Source: Perkinsus chesapeaki
Taxonomy: Eukaryota; Perkinsozoa; Perkinsida; Perkinsidae
Direction: 5' to 3'
Length of the DNA: 60,200 bases
Assembly (NCBI GenBank): GCA_013115145.1
Contig: JAAPAO010000156.1
Span: 1 to 60,200 of the forward strand
Part shown: positions 22,441 to 33,711 of the stretch, piece after piece
Numbering within the stretch: position 1 is the first letter of the stretch
How the letters are laid out: each line of letters opens with the position of its first letter
Notes under the pieces: model-generated
Seen by the model: only the letters and a program-made list of their open reading frames with translations
What the model was told of the DNA's origin: nothing
Database searches by the model: none
Translations under genes and position numbers: made by a program

Positions 22441-24357
22441 ATGCATCCTGTTCCACCGCAACACACAACTGCTGTCAGGTCCCCGAGCGGTGGTGACAGT
22501 GAGACCGATCCCTTACTGGATCTAGACGAGGCTCTTTCGCGCTATCTTCAACGGTATGGGTATTACAAGCTACAGCGCCGCGACAGTAGAACACACAACC
22601 TTACCTTTGCGTAGTGATGGTAAACATGGTAGGCGGAGAAGTGGACGAAGATAGCAACGGTCCAAGGAGGCAACAGTCAGCGATGCTAATGCTAGGGAAT
22701 ATGAAATCCAGTGACGAGCTATCGGTAGAACACTACCAGTAATCAGGACGATATATAACACCTTGGACAGCAGGTTAAAAGTAGATCAGCGCCGCCATCA
22801 AGAGGACAGCAGCGAAGAGGTAAGGTTACCTTATTAACATATAGGATATACATAATCAGGCGCGCATAGCCAAGAAAAGAGAGCTTTAGGAACACTTACC
22901 GATGTACGAAGCACTAGTAAATAGATGATGGCAGTGCTCAGGCCGAGTATGAGACATTTCTGGCCGACTTGAGAGAAGAAGCAAACGAGTTGCTAGCGGC
23001 ACGCGCGGAGGCGGCTGCCAAGAAGCCCGACGATGGTGAGTTATCGCATTGGGAAAGAATTAACTCACACAGTGTCTTAGATAATTCTGATGATGGCGGA
23101 ACCTTGTCAGATTTTTGGGATTCATCCAAGGGGTAAAAGTCTTGCTCCCGAATGCTCGCAAAATATCTGGTCTATCAGATCTCAGCAGTCAGGCTCAAGC
23201 CTCTACGATCCGGCAGCAGAGGCAGCTAAGGAATATAAAGTCGAAGAGCTCGATATCACGCTAGTTCGTAAGGCCGGTCAGCTACATTGGTCAGACGAAG
23301 ACAATTGCGGTCTCGATCTTGACTGGGCGTCGGTGAGATAGAAGCATCTATTTCGAATGGGGGGCAGGCCTCTCCAGGACCCGTTGACGGTCGAAGAGGT
23401 GGAAGAGGGGAGCACTGGTCAAGAGTGTGGGCTCCGAAATGGAGACGAAATAATGAGAGTAAATGGTTTTAATATACGTGAAGTTGGAGAAGAAAGATTT
23501 ACAGAAATGTTGAAGTGTGATTACCCAGAGGTTGATACTAGTATCCCATAAATCAGATGCCTTCCAATAACACTTACTATCGTACGAAGGACACGAATAG
23601 GCACACCCGCCCAGTCCTCCACGAGAAGTGATTCACCACGCGGTGGCAATGTCCCGCATATCTTTTGCAGTGCGCCCTCGATGGTGGATCTCGGTGGGAT
23701 GAAAAGTACGTCAATGGCAACTTGTTCCGGTGATGATTCAAGTCTGACCTTCGCTCACGTACCCCGGTTGCATCTCTAGAATTCTTGTCGAACAAGGCTT
23801 GTCCTTAACCGTTTTCTATAAAGGTGCCGAGCTCCAGCTGCAAGACCTATCTGACTTCCAACATCTAATCGAGGAGCTCCGAGGCATCCTCCCCTCTCAG
23901 ACCGTAGAGGCGATAAAGATGCAACTGTCAAAACTTCATGACCATTTTATATCATTACGGATACAAGCAAGTTCAACCGTCACGACGTATTCACTGTATC
24001 CTTATTTCTTGTAGTTGGTGGATGCGACAGCCTCCATTAGTGGCTTGCATCGCGAGTTCGAGGAGAATGTCTTGGCGGAAATCCAGCGGATAAAAGTCGA
24101 GTCTAGTAAAGCAAAGACCACCACACCTGTGGCCGCGGAGAACACCTCTGGTGGGCCACGGCTGGTCGGATGCGATCCCTAAAATTTATTTGTCAGAAGA
24201 GAAGAATTGGAAAAAAACCGAAACAGTGGTGATGCCCGGTGGAGGATCTGCCAAGGTTCGCAAAGGCAGGATAGTAGTTCATAAAAAAGATCTCGAGGAG
24301 GTGAAGACAGTGCCACAAAGACTTTGTTGTCCAAGGCTTCTGTATCTGCTCAGGCAT
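22441..24357 (+). CDS. PDZ-domain protein with coiled-coil C-terminus
   Basis: Multi-exon. Exon 1 starts MHPVPPQHTTAV and includes DPLLDLDEALSRYLQR. A middle exon (about 22950-23037) encodes an Ala/Glu-rich coiled coil (FLADLREEANELLAARAEA). The PDZ domain is split over two exons: LDITLVRKAGQLHW...GLDLDW and GGRPLQDPLTVEEVEE followed by GLRNGDEIMRVNG, ending near 23550. Further exons carry LIEELRGILPSQTVEAIKM and SGLHREFEENVLAEIQ, a coiled coil, and SSKAKTTTPVAAENTS joined across a 46-nt intron to KKTETVVMPGGGSAKVRKG. The end is uncertain (stop at 24358-24360 or a further exon). PDZ domains bind C-terminal peptides, so this is probably a scaffold; the partner is unknown. Confidence 0.6.
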
Positions 24358-24559
24358 TGAAGTCCTCACGGTTAATTGATTCAGCGGCCCATCCATCTTC
24401 AAGTTTGTCATGTTCTTATGAACCACCTTTAATAACGGATGTATGATAGTTACCGTCGCCGCTTGCGTTACAGTACCTAACAAGACGCAATATATGAAGT
24501 CATCTGCGAGGAAACATAACATCACTCATCATGCATCCCTTTGATCAGCATAGGATAAA

Positions 24560-24860
24560 AAAAACAAATACGGATCAAAGCGAGTCTAGCAAAGCACCAT
24601 AGCGTTATTGAAGATCATCTTGAAGATTCATCTTCAGAAGATGAATCCTCACAAAAGGCTGCTGCCCCTGTCGTCGCTAAGTACTCTCCTGGCGGGCTAC
24701 CACTTGTCTCACTCAATGATAGAACCTTGTCGTATCAGGAGAGAAATGTACAAAAAAAGGCAACTATGGTGATGATAGGCGGCGGATCTGTTGGGGTTCG
24801 CAAAAGCAGAACTACAGTTCGTAAAAAGTAACTCGAGGAAGTAAAGACGGCACCTAGAAG
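24560..24860 (+). repeat. Diverged tandem copy of the 3' end of the PDZ gene
   Basis: The stretch matches about 24095-24330: the coding segments around ESSKAK / ESSKAP and VVMPGGGSAKVRKG / MVMIGGGSVGVRKS align, as do the LEEVKT-coding sequences that follow. In this copy the frame stops (TAA) where copy A reads Asp-Leu. It may be a decayed duplicate or an alternative last exon. Confidence 0.5.
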
Positions 24861-24869
24861 AAGTACGTT

Positions 24870-25925
24870 ATCGCTCCGATCTAGGATCTCTAACGGTTGG
24901 TCGCCTTTTGGGTTCGAGACCAACGACACCAAAAAGATGGTCGGGACTCCTGGTGATACCTAGCGGAGCTGAGTGCAACGGATTTCTAGCCTCAAAGACG
25001 TTGCGGTCTTCTTGTAGTTATCCACTCCAATTGGGAGCAACGGTTTTCATTACTTTTGCGACCCGTTATATGTACTCTCAGACTGCCCTACGTGGCGAAC
25101 GATTATTTTGTAAATAGTTGCGTGCCAAAAGGGTTTACGTAGAACGTGCATGAGGGTGTTGTCTTACTGAGATCCATGTGCGGCCTCAGAAGGTCAACTA
25201 CGGAACATTATGTGGACTATAAAATCTCCTCTCTCAGTCAGGCTTGAGCGTATATTGTCAAACTGACAATTTCACACTGAAATGTAACGTCCATCGTGGA
25301 GTGAAACTTTGTGCGATTGGGAGTGTGATTTGCAGACTCATGTGGGCGCTGCTCGACACGCCGCCTACATACTCTAGGTCAGGGTATGTATCCGAGAATC
25401 CAGGGTACGATGCGCAGGTTACCCTGCGGCTCCGACCACGCGACAGAACCTTGCGGAGCTAAAACCGTTGGGTTCGATTGCCTCGGGCCACACTTTGTTC
25501 GGGCTTCAGTGGGCATATCCACGTGGGCTCACTTGAGGGAAGATTTGCGCAGCAATGTGATGAGCTCTGTTGAACCTCGTAACAAGGTTCTTGCCTTCCG
25601 GGGAAGGGGGTGATTCTCGCTTAGGGAGCAAAGGTGTGCTTTTTGACGATGGATCATATCCATTGACCGCAGTAACGAACTCTACGCTAGAAATATGAGA
25701 TTTGCAACAAGGGGGTCCATAATGGATCATCCAGTGAGTGGGACGATCACAAAAGGACAATGACCGAGATAGTTAACTCCTTTCAGAGCTGATAAGATCA
25801 CTCTGATCTCCGTTAAGAACTCGTGAACCGTTAAGAAATCTATAACAAGTCTAATGTTATAATGGTCACTCATATTATAAGTCGCTTGAGACCTTCGATA
25901 GAGCAAATGAAGCAAAATCAGCTTA
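24870..25925. other. Region without recognised gene
   Basis: About 1 kb with short frames on both strands and no recognisable family, signal peptide or paired splice sites that I could defend. Confidence 0.4.
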
Positions 25926-26153
25926 TCAAAGGCATACACGAACCCTGCAATCGGGAGTCTGAGTGCAATGGTAGAGCTTTCCGAGGTGCGGCTCAGATTG
26001 ACATTCACTATCATCTTTACAGTTCTTCGTACACTGGCCAGCATAACATATTGGTACTGAACTTGGGCAGTCTGAGCACTTATTGCAGTAAACGAAGGCG
26101 ACTGTTCTGACCAACATAGTAGCAATACAGAGGAGTAGAAGATTGGGCGACAT
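25926..26153 (-). CDS. Small cysteine-rich secreted peptide
   Basis: A 75-codon frame with a good signal peptide (MSPNLLLLCIATMLVRTVAF) and a mature part of about 55 residues with ten cysteines in closely spaced pairs (CNKCSDC, PICYAGQC, KNCKDDSEC, then YHCTQTPDC and a final C). The density and even number of cysteines suggest a compact disulphide-linked secreted peptide. It does not match the SK-x-GSYCK module at 16661-17083. No activity is claimed. Confidence 0.5.
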   Translation of the reverse strand: MSPNLLLLCIATMLVRTVAFVYCNKCSDCPSSVPICYAGQCTKNCKDDSECQSEPHLGKLYHCTQTPDCRVRVCL

Positions 26154-26268
26154 TTTGGCTGAGTAAGAGTAGACCTGTCAAAAAGTAAGCATCTCCAAGG
26201 AGAAGGCATCTCCATTTTGGATCTTCATCAGGCTCCACAATTATTGGGGAGCTTAATATAGGCTTCAA

Positions 26269-26640
26269 CTATGAACCGATTTCGACGGGGCCCTTAACCG
26301 ACTCGACAAGACGCCACCATACTCTCATGGGGACCCTCCGTATCTCTACACGTGGGATGTTGTCCAGCTCACTTTTTCTATCCTGTGGGTTCAGGGAAAT
26401 GCGAGATCTTTCGATAGGCTGGAGGGAGTAGACCACCGTAACCCCGCCGGAAGTGTAATTCACCCTCGTCCCGTTATCAATTTATAGATGAGAGGATCTC
26501 CCTGAATCGTATGGCACGCGTATACCTTTCCGCCACTCACAGAGGCAAGTGCCACCTGAGAATCCTCAACGATAATCTCAGAGTGGAAAGCATGGTCATT
26601 TTGGACAGATGTTCAAGAACCATCTCAATGCTTCAGGCTC
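26269..26640 (-). CDS. Possible hypothetical protein, two-exon candidate
   Basis: Weak. Two open stretches on the minus strand read FHSEIIVEDSQVALASVSGG (about 26560-26620) and VNYTSGGVTVVYSLQPIE (about 26400-26455), with SGGKVYACHTIQGDPL between them. Both are beta-rich and end at a stop at 26269. No family recognised and no start located. Confidence 0.2.
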
Positions 26641-26827
26641 ATATGAGCTTCAGTTCGAATTACTACGCTTCTTGGAAGGCGGGTTCGGATTAACTCTCAC
26701 AATCGAAAGAGGAGCATCTCATACCCATCATGGAGCAGCGGCCGACTGCTTGGTCCTGTAGGCTGAGAAGATTTTATACCCCTGCATTACACAAAAGAGA
26801 TTTGCCGGAGTAATTCCTCTCAAAATT

Positions 26828-27398
26828 TGTATACTTCTTGCTTTCGTTCTGTCTGGGCACTTGCCGTAGTGAGGCAAGTACCGATGACATCGCCATGACA
26901 GTGCCGATGACACATATTGGCGATGGTGGTTGGCCGCTCCGTGGTTGGAAGACTGTACTTGGTCTTGCTCCGTCTTCATTAATCCGAAGATTCGAACTCA
27001 TTGCCAACGTGATCCTTCTAAGAAATGTGATGCTACGTACGGCCTGTGTCGGGAGCAAAGCGGCTTGTAGCCTGTATATCGGACAGCTCAGTAGTTAGCT
27101 CCGTACCAGACAGGCATTTTTGTAATCCAAAATTTGGATGCCGTGGACCAAGGCACCTATGCCCTTTCGATAGAATCTTCTTGTCGGCTGAAGGCTATGC
27201 TTCATGTTTGGCATTGCTCAAGAAGAAGTATAGTGATGTCCCGATTGAGTATTTGCCAACACACGAGGAACTCATCCGCTGTCCAAACTCGCTTTCTAGA
27301 AGGCGGAGGATGCCCCATTTCTCAGATACGATCTCATGTGACCTGCTCTGCCCTTTTTGTCTTCCTCAGATGCGACTTAGTGTTGCCTTTAAGTGAAT
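26828..27398 (+). CDS. Possible secreted cysteine-rich protein, multi-exon
   Basis: An exon ending in a hydrophobic ICILLAFVLSGHLP (about 26825-26869) can be joined across a 36-nt GT-AG segment to a cysteine-rich exon (26906-27062) with WLEDCTWSCSVF, then THCQRDPSKKCDATYGLC. A further frame (about 27110-27390) has HFCNPKFGCRGPRHLCPF and more cysteines. No start codon was found in frame, and the second junction is uncertain. Confidence 0.3.
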
Positions 27399-27801
27399 GA
27401 GGTTTACCCAGCACTAAAAAATACGTGTTTCAAGCGAGGTGTCAACGTTTCAATTATTGTGCTTCGGTTTTCAAGAAGACTTGTGAAAATGTACTCACCA
27501 ATCGCGTTCAAAGTCCTGTATCATGGAAAGCAACTGTAACGGTGGAAGTGAGCCCTGCAGAACCACGCTAGGACTGAAGTTAGCACTGTAGGTTTTGCCA
27601 CCCAGCGAAATACCTCCGCGGGGGTGACATCACACAAAAACCGATCGCTCTGTTTGGGGACATCGGGGGCACAAACTCAAAGGCTAGCCGCTAGTAAACC
27701 AGCGCTTCAGTAGTTTTCACATAATGTTAGCGTTAGCAATTGAGACGACGGCTGTATCCCTGCGGAGACGCGTGAGTAGCGGCGTCCGTTACGGATTAAG
27801 A

Positions 27802-28069
27802 ATGGGCAATTTCCAGTCCAAGCAATCCTCTCAATCAACCCAGACTGAAGACGTGTCTACCTCCTTCAGAACAGACTGGTGGTTCAGCGTCGGGTTCCAT
27901 ACTCGGCGTTCACAGCATTAGGCTGACCCATGTTCGCTTGGCGGTGCTGACGATGATAGTGGTGTACTTTCACCTGTACTGTCGCTCGATTCAGTTTCTG
28001 TCCCCCTACCTCCTCCCCACAATTAATCCGAGGTTTCAACAATCGGAATCCACGCTTACGATAATATAA
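27802..28069 (+). CDS. Small putative N-myristoylated membrane protein
   Basis: Two exons joined by a 43-nt GT-AG intron (27879-27921). The start MGNFQSKQSSQ fits the N-myristoylation pattern (Gly2, Ser6, Lys7). After the junction (FRTD-W-LTHV) a hydrophobic helix RLAVLTMIVVYFHLY follows, then a short tail and a TAA at 28067-28069. Product about 74 residues. No homologue recognised. The intron length fits the rest of the window, which supports the model, but a chance frame cannot be excluded. Confidence 0.38.
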
Positions 28070-29897
28070 CCTCATGAGAGCAGCTGCACGAATGTACGTA
28101 GGTGCACAGCAGCAATGCGGAACGGTAACGTCATACTGCCTATCGCCAATGAATCTTCATGAATGGTTTACAACGCAAAGGCCCCGATAGGATATAAACA
28201 ACAGGTTCGAATGAAACCACGAAGTGAACATGCCACTTTGTATTCGCTTCATTGCTGCTGCCTGTTAGATGTACTCATCGAAGCGGACGGGTTTCTGAAA
28301 GCAATATGCCATGCATGAACACCAACCAGCCCAAAGCACTTGTGTCGTGATCATTCAAACAAGTTTCTCTAGGTGATGCAGTCTCACTTTGCTTGCCCCT
28401 ACTTCGAACAGGCGTTCTTCCTCGGAGTACTATTCAGGTGGTTACTAAGAATATAATGTGTATCCTTCCTTTTATTTGTAACCATTGACCTGATGCTCAA
28501 TGGTAACGATGATATCGATGGTATTGTTCTCACTGAAGGAAGGAATCGCGCTTCCATTCTTCCCGTAGCAGTTGTCCTCGACAAACGGGGTCACACTTGG
28601 CCAACTTCACCCTGTAATGAGAATAAAACAGCTATTAACAAGAAAATGTCTAGAGTTATTTTTAACGTTAATTTTAGTAGAGATGCAACTGACGCAAGAT
28701 AATCCCACTTTTTGACGGAATCCGAAGCTGCTCGCGGGAGGGAGTTTCGCCTAGTACTCGGTACGGCCGACCTGCAGGCGGCACCGATGCGTTAGTGAAG
28801 CAAGCTCTGCATACCTGCACGTTGGTGGTACTGCTGGACTTGATAGGTTCACCGTTTTGTGTGACTCTGCACTGAGGCGCTTACACTGCGGCAGTTCGTA
28901 CTGCCTCGGACCTGGCGCGCTACGTCGACGAGCAGGGCCTTCGTCTACTGTCTCTTTGTCAGCTCCTCGTCTAAATCCCATTGTTTTCAGATCGCCACAG
29001 TTGGTTACGTTGCTGGTTACGTTGTATTATGAATTTCATAGGCATCGTCATCAATATAGACATACGGCTTATCATCAGCCTGTCTGAGGATGTCAGCGGT
29101 GTTATCTGGCACGATACGGTACGGGGGTAATCGAGACATTGGTAACGGTCGTGGATACCGATTATGACGCAATGAGCGGTTTAACTGTCACGTTGAGGAT
29201 GGCAAGTAAGAATTGACTCATTCACTTAAATCAGCAGGACATGTTGAAAGGTGGCGTTTTAAGCTATGGCTCCTCACGGCCCAGTTCACACTTCACAGCA
29301 AAAACAAAATGAAGCTGGGGAGCTATGCAAAGGATGCCACACCAATGTTAGAAAAAGCTTTAACGTAGAATAAGGTAGTACGGACCAGGAAAGAGTGTGG
29401 CGACGAACCAAGGTGTCCGTCGGAAAGAGCTGGTGGCGGATCCATAATGAACACAATGCAGATGACGTAAACCAGATACCAATAGTTGATCAAGTATAGT
29501 GCAGAGGGCCGATGGGAGCAGATAGCAGATCTTGTGACGAAGGGGATCAGAGGGGACGAAGGGACGGTCAAAGAGAAAGAAGGAGACGGAAGAAGAAAAG
29601 AAAGAAGAAGGGCACTGAGAATCATTATCACTAATACGCATACTACATCACTGACTAATGATTGCAATACTTAGATCAGTAGCTAGGATATAGCCTAGCG
29701 GTTTCTTCTACACAAAAAGATATCTTGGCGAGCGAGAACGGCGGTGAGCCTTCGCACGCCACAAGAGATCTTTCTTAGAGATCTTGCACACTTGCCTATC
29801 CTTACCTTGCGGCGTACGCATGCACGCATGGTCTCATCTTTATGGTCGGTAAATGTGATGTTGTCGCTAGAGTACCTTGCGTGACTTAGTTGTTTTC
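28070..29897. other. Long region without recognised gene
   Basis: About 1.8 kb. Short frames occur on both strands. One plus-strand frame near 29490-29600 starts GRWEQIADLV and is Glu/Lys/Arg-rich, vaguely like a SANT-type helix, but I cannot support it. A CG/TA alternating patch (GTACGCATGCACGCATG, about 29815-29831) is noted. Confidence 0.4.
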
Positions 29898-30950
29898 TTA
29901 ACGTGGCGTCCCGTGGACTGTCAGCCGTTGTAGCGGATAACTTATAATAAAAGGAAGTATGGCATCGCAGGATAAGTGTGTTTATGTTGGTAATCTTGAT
30001 TGGACGGTAATAATAATATTATAAATAATATTTATATAATTAATTTAGACCACTGAGGATGAGCTTGGTGATTATATGAAGAAGGTTGGTCCAGTTGTAT
30101 CTGTTGAGATACTTACAAGGCATGATGGTAAATCTAAAGGATGCGGGTAATGGCTATCATCATCAATACGACATAAATAACAGCATCCTTATTATATTAT
30201 TAGAATCGTTGAATTCAAAGATGCCAGCTCGGTTGAGAAGGCTATCGAGGAAATGAACGATACCAAGTTAGGCGAAAGGCAGATATTCGTTAGAGAAGAC
30301 CGCGGCCCAGTGAAACCAAAGGATCTTGATTCCGATAGCGGTAAGATAGATGTATCGATATGCTGCTGCTCAACTACTTTATCCTCACAGGCTCCTATTA
30401 TGGTGGAAAGGGAAAAGGGAAGGGTAAAGGGAAAGGGAAAGGGAAGGGAAAGGGTAAAGGAAAAGGATATTGGGATTGGGGAAATGATTGGGGATATCGT
30501 AAGTTTATTATTAATTTAATAATATATTATTGTTATTAGCAGCTGCCGGTAAGGGTAAAGGTTTTAAAGGATTCAAAGGTAAAGGTGGTTTAAGACCTTT
30601 ACGTGTTGGACCACGTGATAAAGGAAGGCTTGTTTATGTTGGAAATGTAATTACTTAATTATTAATTATTTAATAATTAGATATATTAGTTACCATGGAG
30701 GACAGCTTGGCAAGATCTTAAAGATCTTTTCCGTGAATGTGGTGAAGTAATCCGCGTTGATATCGCTGAGAATTGGGATGGTCGATCCAAGGGATTCGCT
30801 ACCGTTCTGTTTGAGGATGAAGAAGGCGCCACTAAAGCCATTGGTAGTAATATATTTAATTATCTATTATTATTCGCAACTTTAGAGAAGTACAACGAAT
30901 ACGAATTTGAAGGGCGGAAGTTACTTGTCCGCGAGGATCAGTTCGTATAA
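29898..30950 (+). repeat. Inverted repeat arm 2 (RRM gene and its 5' flank)
   Basis: Mirror of 20915-21967; see arm 1. The two arms enclose about 7.9 kb. Confidence 0.85.
29959..30950 (+). CDS. Two-RRM, GK-rich RNA-binding protein, copy 2
   Basis: Starts at ATG 29959 (MASQDKCVYVGNLDW). Same exon order as copy 1: RRM1 split by two A/T-rich introns (RNP1 KSKGCG / RIVEF), then VREDRGPVKPKDLDSDSG, an intron from about 30342 to 30389, APYYGGKGKGKG and a Gly-Lys run to YWDWGNDWGYR; AAAGKGKGFKGFKG; RRM2 with RLVYVGN and RSKGFATVLF; last exon KYNEYEFEGRKLLVREDQFV, TAA at 30948-30950. Compared with copy 1 the linker after RRM1 and the last intron (rich in TATTA here) are different sequence, while both RRM1 introns are nearly identical. 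Probably nuclear and involved in mRNA handling; the RNA target is unknown. Confidence 0.82.
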
Positions 30951-31237
30951 GGCTTTCTTCTTCTTATCTTCCCCCCAGTTATGTTATAGAACACTGCCTA
31001 TTAAGCATCTTAGTTTTCATAATATTGTTGTGTATTCTTGCATCTTATAGATGTTATCATAACAGTAAGTCCACGTAAGTCGCTTACAGTAGTAGTAGGA
31101 GGAGGAGCGCGAGAGGTTTATGGATATAGGTGCAGGCTGATCAAGATTCTACCACTCCAACAGTCCTTCGTTGTCAATTACTATTGGGTGATATAACATC
31201 AAACGCAATGCACATAATCAATCGAACTATGCTCAAA
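30951..31237. other. Convergent intergenic spacer
   Basis: About 290 bp between the RRM gene and acetyltransferase A. Nothing recognised. Confidence 0.5.
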
Positions 31238-32107
31238 TCAGCATGATCTAATATCCTTCACCACACGGCAAGGATTCCCTCCAGCAACAACGTGAGAAGG
31301 AATATCCTAAAGGCAGCAGCAACTCCGTCTACTGGATACAGAATACCAGCGTACTTTAGTGACAATACTGCCAGCTTCGATAACACTACCATCACCTATA
31401 TTAACACCAGACATAATAACCGTGTTGGCGCCAATGCAGACGTCATCCCCAATCTTGATAGGGCGACCAAACATAGCCCATGTTGCTCTGGCTGATGCCG
31501 CGCGACTAACAGAGAGCCAGAGATCGAAAAAGGATAGCACTTTTCGAGTACGGATGATCAGCGGCATAGAAATGAACACCCTGGCCACAGTATACCTGAT
31601 GGGTTGGTCGGAAAGGGGAAAAGGAGTTAAAAGGGACACTTACGTTGTTACCAATCTCCACAAGGGAGGCATCGAGAATCACTAATTTGGGCTCCGCTAC
31701 GAATAAATCACCAATACTGATATTGAAACCAAAATCGCAGCGGAATGGCGGTTCTATGTCGGGCCGACTGCCACAGGAACCGAGTAGATCTGAGGATAAT
31801 AGAAGATCGTAATAAGAAGATAATAATCGTCGAGTGCACTAGCTTCAAACTGATAGTGTAGTACAGTTCACCGATATTGTGATTGCTGCTGGCTACTTCA
31901 TAATCAGCATTAGTCGTATAATACGGTATCGGTACCTTGTAGAATAGCCTCACGACGGGCGGTGGAGTTATGGTTGTTGGAAACTTCATTATATGCTCTA
32001 CATAAGTCCTTTGCTCTGGTGTACCATTGCCGGAATACTTCAGTCTCTAGCTTAAATAATTTACCATTTCGCATAAGAGAAAGATACTCTTCTTTGGATG
32101 CCTTCAT
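31238..32107 (-). CDS. Maltose O-acetyltransferase-like (left-handed beta-helix), copy A
   Basis: Acetyl-CoA-dependent sugar O-acetyltransferase of the Maa/LacA family. Exon 1 begins near 32107 ([18 protein letters not shown]), the Maa N-terminal helical domain. The catalytic-histidine region reads [12 protein letters not shown] (about 31560). The hexapeptide coil reads [17 protein letters not shown] and [19 protein letters not shown]. After a 50-nt intron the end reads [16 protein letters not shown] with a stop at 31238-31240. The C-terminal tail is shorter than in copies B and C, which have an extra 20-residue acidic end. This copy is the most diverged of three tandem genes; catalytic His is kept. 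Confidence 0.78.
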
Positions 32108-32200
32108 TATTACTGTAAAACTTATCACCAATTATTGATGAACATGACGTCATTCAAGCTCGGAAACGGCGAACATGTAAGCTACAGACATGTCTAGAAG

Positions 32201-33044
32201 CTAGTCGCTTTTAGGATGGGTGTTGTCCGCTAGAAACCGCTGCTCTTCATCGGTGGGCTCCGTCGGTGCTGGCTTGATCACTTTGCAAGGATTACCAGCA
32301 GCGATCATACCATCGGGGATGTCCTGAACAACGTTCATACTGAGCAGAGGATGAATTTTATTGGAATGCTGACCTTAGTAACAACACTGCCGGCACCAAT
32401 TATACATCCAGATCCAATAGTAACACCAGGTAGAACTACAGTACGTCCACCAATCCATACATCATCACCAATGGTAATTGGTGCACCGTACTCGACGAAC
32501 GAAGACCTCGCTATGGCAGAACGCCTGAGCGTTGGGGCTAGAGAGCATCATCACAATCGATACTGCTTACGGATGATCAGCGGCATAGAGGTGTACGCCT
32601 GGTCCGAAAAATACCTGATTAGTGATTCAGAACTTTATGTCTGAATAATGAATGAGAATGAAACATCCCTTACATTATTGCCAATACGAACAGGGCAGAT
32701 ATCCAAGATGACCAAGTCGTAATTGGAGTAAAAATTATCACCAATATGAATATTAAAACCATAATCACATCGAAAAGGCGGTTCAATAAACGGCCCATCA
32801 CCACATGCTCCGAGACCATCTAAAGTACGTCGATGGAAGAGCTCAAGAGTGGCAGAATACCTTGCAGCATATCTTTCCTGATTTCAATAAAATCGTCTGT
32901 ATCCTCCTCTGTGCTGTTGAACCTTCTACACCAAGCCTTAGCTTTGGCTCTAAGTCTTATTAGCCCCTCTTCCATCGGGAGATACAGTTCACCCCGCGTC
33001 ATACGCTGCAGGTTATCCTCATCCGAAACTATCCTACCCGACAT
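32201..33044 (-). CDS. Maltose O-acetyltransferase-like, copy B
   Basis: Starts at ATG 33044 ([20 protein letters not shown]). The N-terminal Maa domain ([20 protein letters not shown]) is followed by an exon with [18 protein letters not shown], the catalytic [12 protein letters not shown], the coil [18 protein letters not shown] and [13 protein letters not shown], and the last exon [20 protein letters not shown] ending at 32201. Four exons with short introns. A 120-bp block (32364-32483) covering the coil exon and the start of its intron is identical to copy C. Sits between A and C in the same orientation. Substrate unknown; the family acetylates sugars such as maltose or galactosides. Confidence 0.8.
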
Positions 33045-33711
33045 TAACGATCAAATAGTTGGAACTGATATGGACAGGTCAGCAGGGATGAAAACCGCTG
33101 CCATGGCCAGTTTATGGGCACATGGGTGCACACTGCATAAGGTACATAGTGCCCATCAGTGGGAACTTCGGGGCCAAGACCTAAAGCTTGATAAGGAAGG
33201 GATAGGGCGCCAGTGAAAGCGTGATGCTGCGGTGACCCTAGGATGTATTATACACCTTCTAACGACCGTAGTATACCGTCTTCATAGATTAGAGCTTTTA
33301 ACGCAAATCAAAGCTAAGCATCGATTGGAGCACTTTAGCGAATGTCAAATACCTCTTTGTCGCCCCTAGTTCACGGACACCAGTTTTTTAGCTTCCGCAC
33401 AATCATTGTGTTGCACAATTTTACGGAACAAATTCGACGAGGACCTTCTTCCTGGAATGGAGTCAACGTTTTACCATTTCTATCGCACACTCGGCGGCCG
33501 TTGAACGCTCCGCTCCCGCTGATAGAGTCTGTGCATTTGGTTAGGGTTCAGGCAAGGGTGTGAATAGGAAAGTTATAAAGAGTTTAAGTATTCCCATTTG
33601 TCATCGATTTAGCTGAGGACCCAACTGCAGCACAACACATTGCTATTTGTTAAACTTAACTTCTGTTAATATGAACGTCAACTGAATGACTTCGGTACAG
33701 AGGGAGCTGCC
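33045..33711. other. Spacer between acetyltransferases B and C
   Basis: About 670 bp with no recognisable coding sequence. It presumably holds the promoter of copy B. Confidence 0.45.

Noticed and set aside
24625-24647. Perfect 11-nt inverted repeat with a 1-nt centre (GATTCATCTTC / GAAGATGAATC)
   Set aside because: It lies in a Ser/Asp/Glu codon run and follows simply from repeated TCT/GAA/GAT codons; no other support for a regulatory site.
29323-29667. Minus-strand 114-codon hydrophobic frame
   Set aside because: Hydrophobicity comes from the complement of a Glu/Lys/Arg-rich plus-strand stretch; no family, splice context or paralogue.
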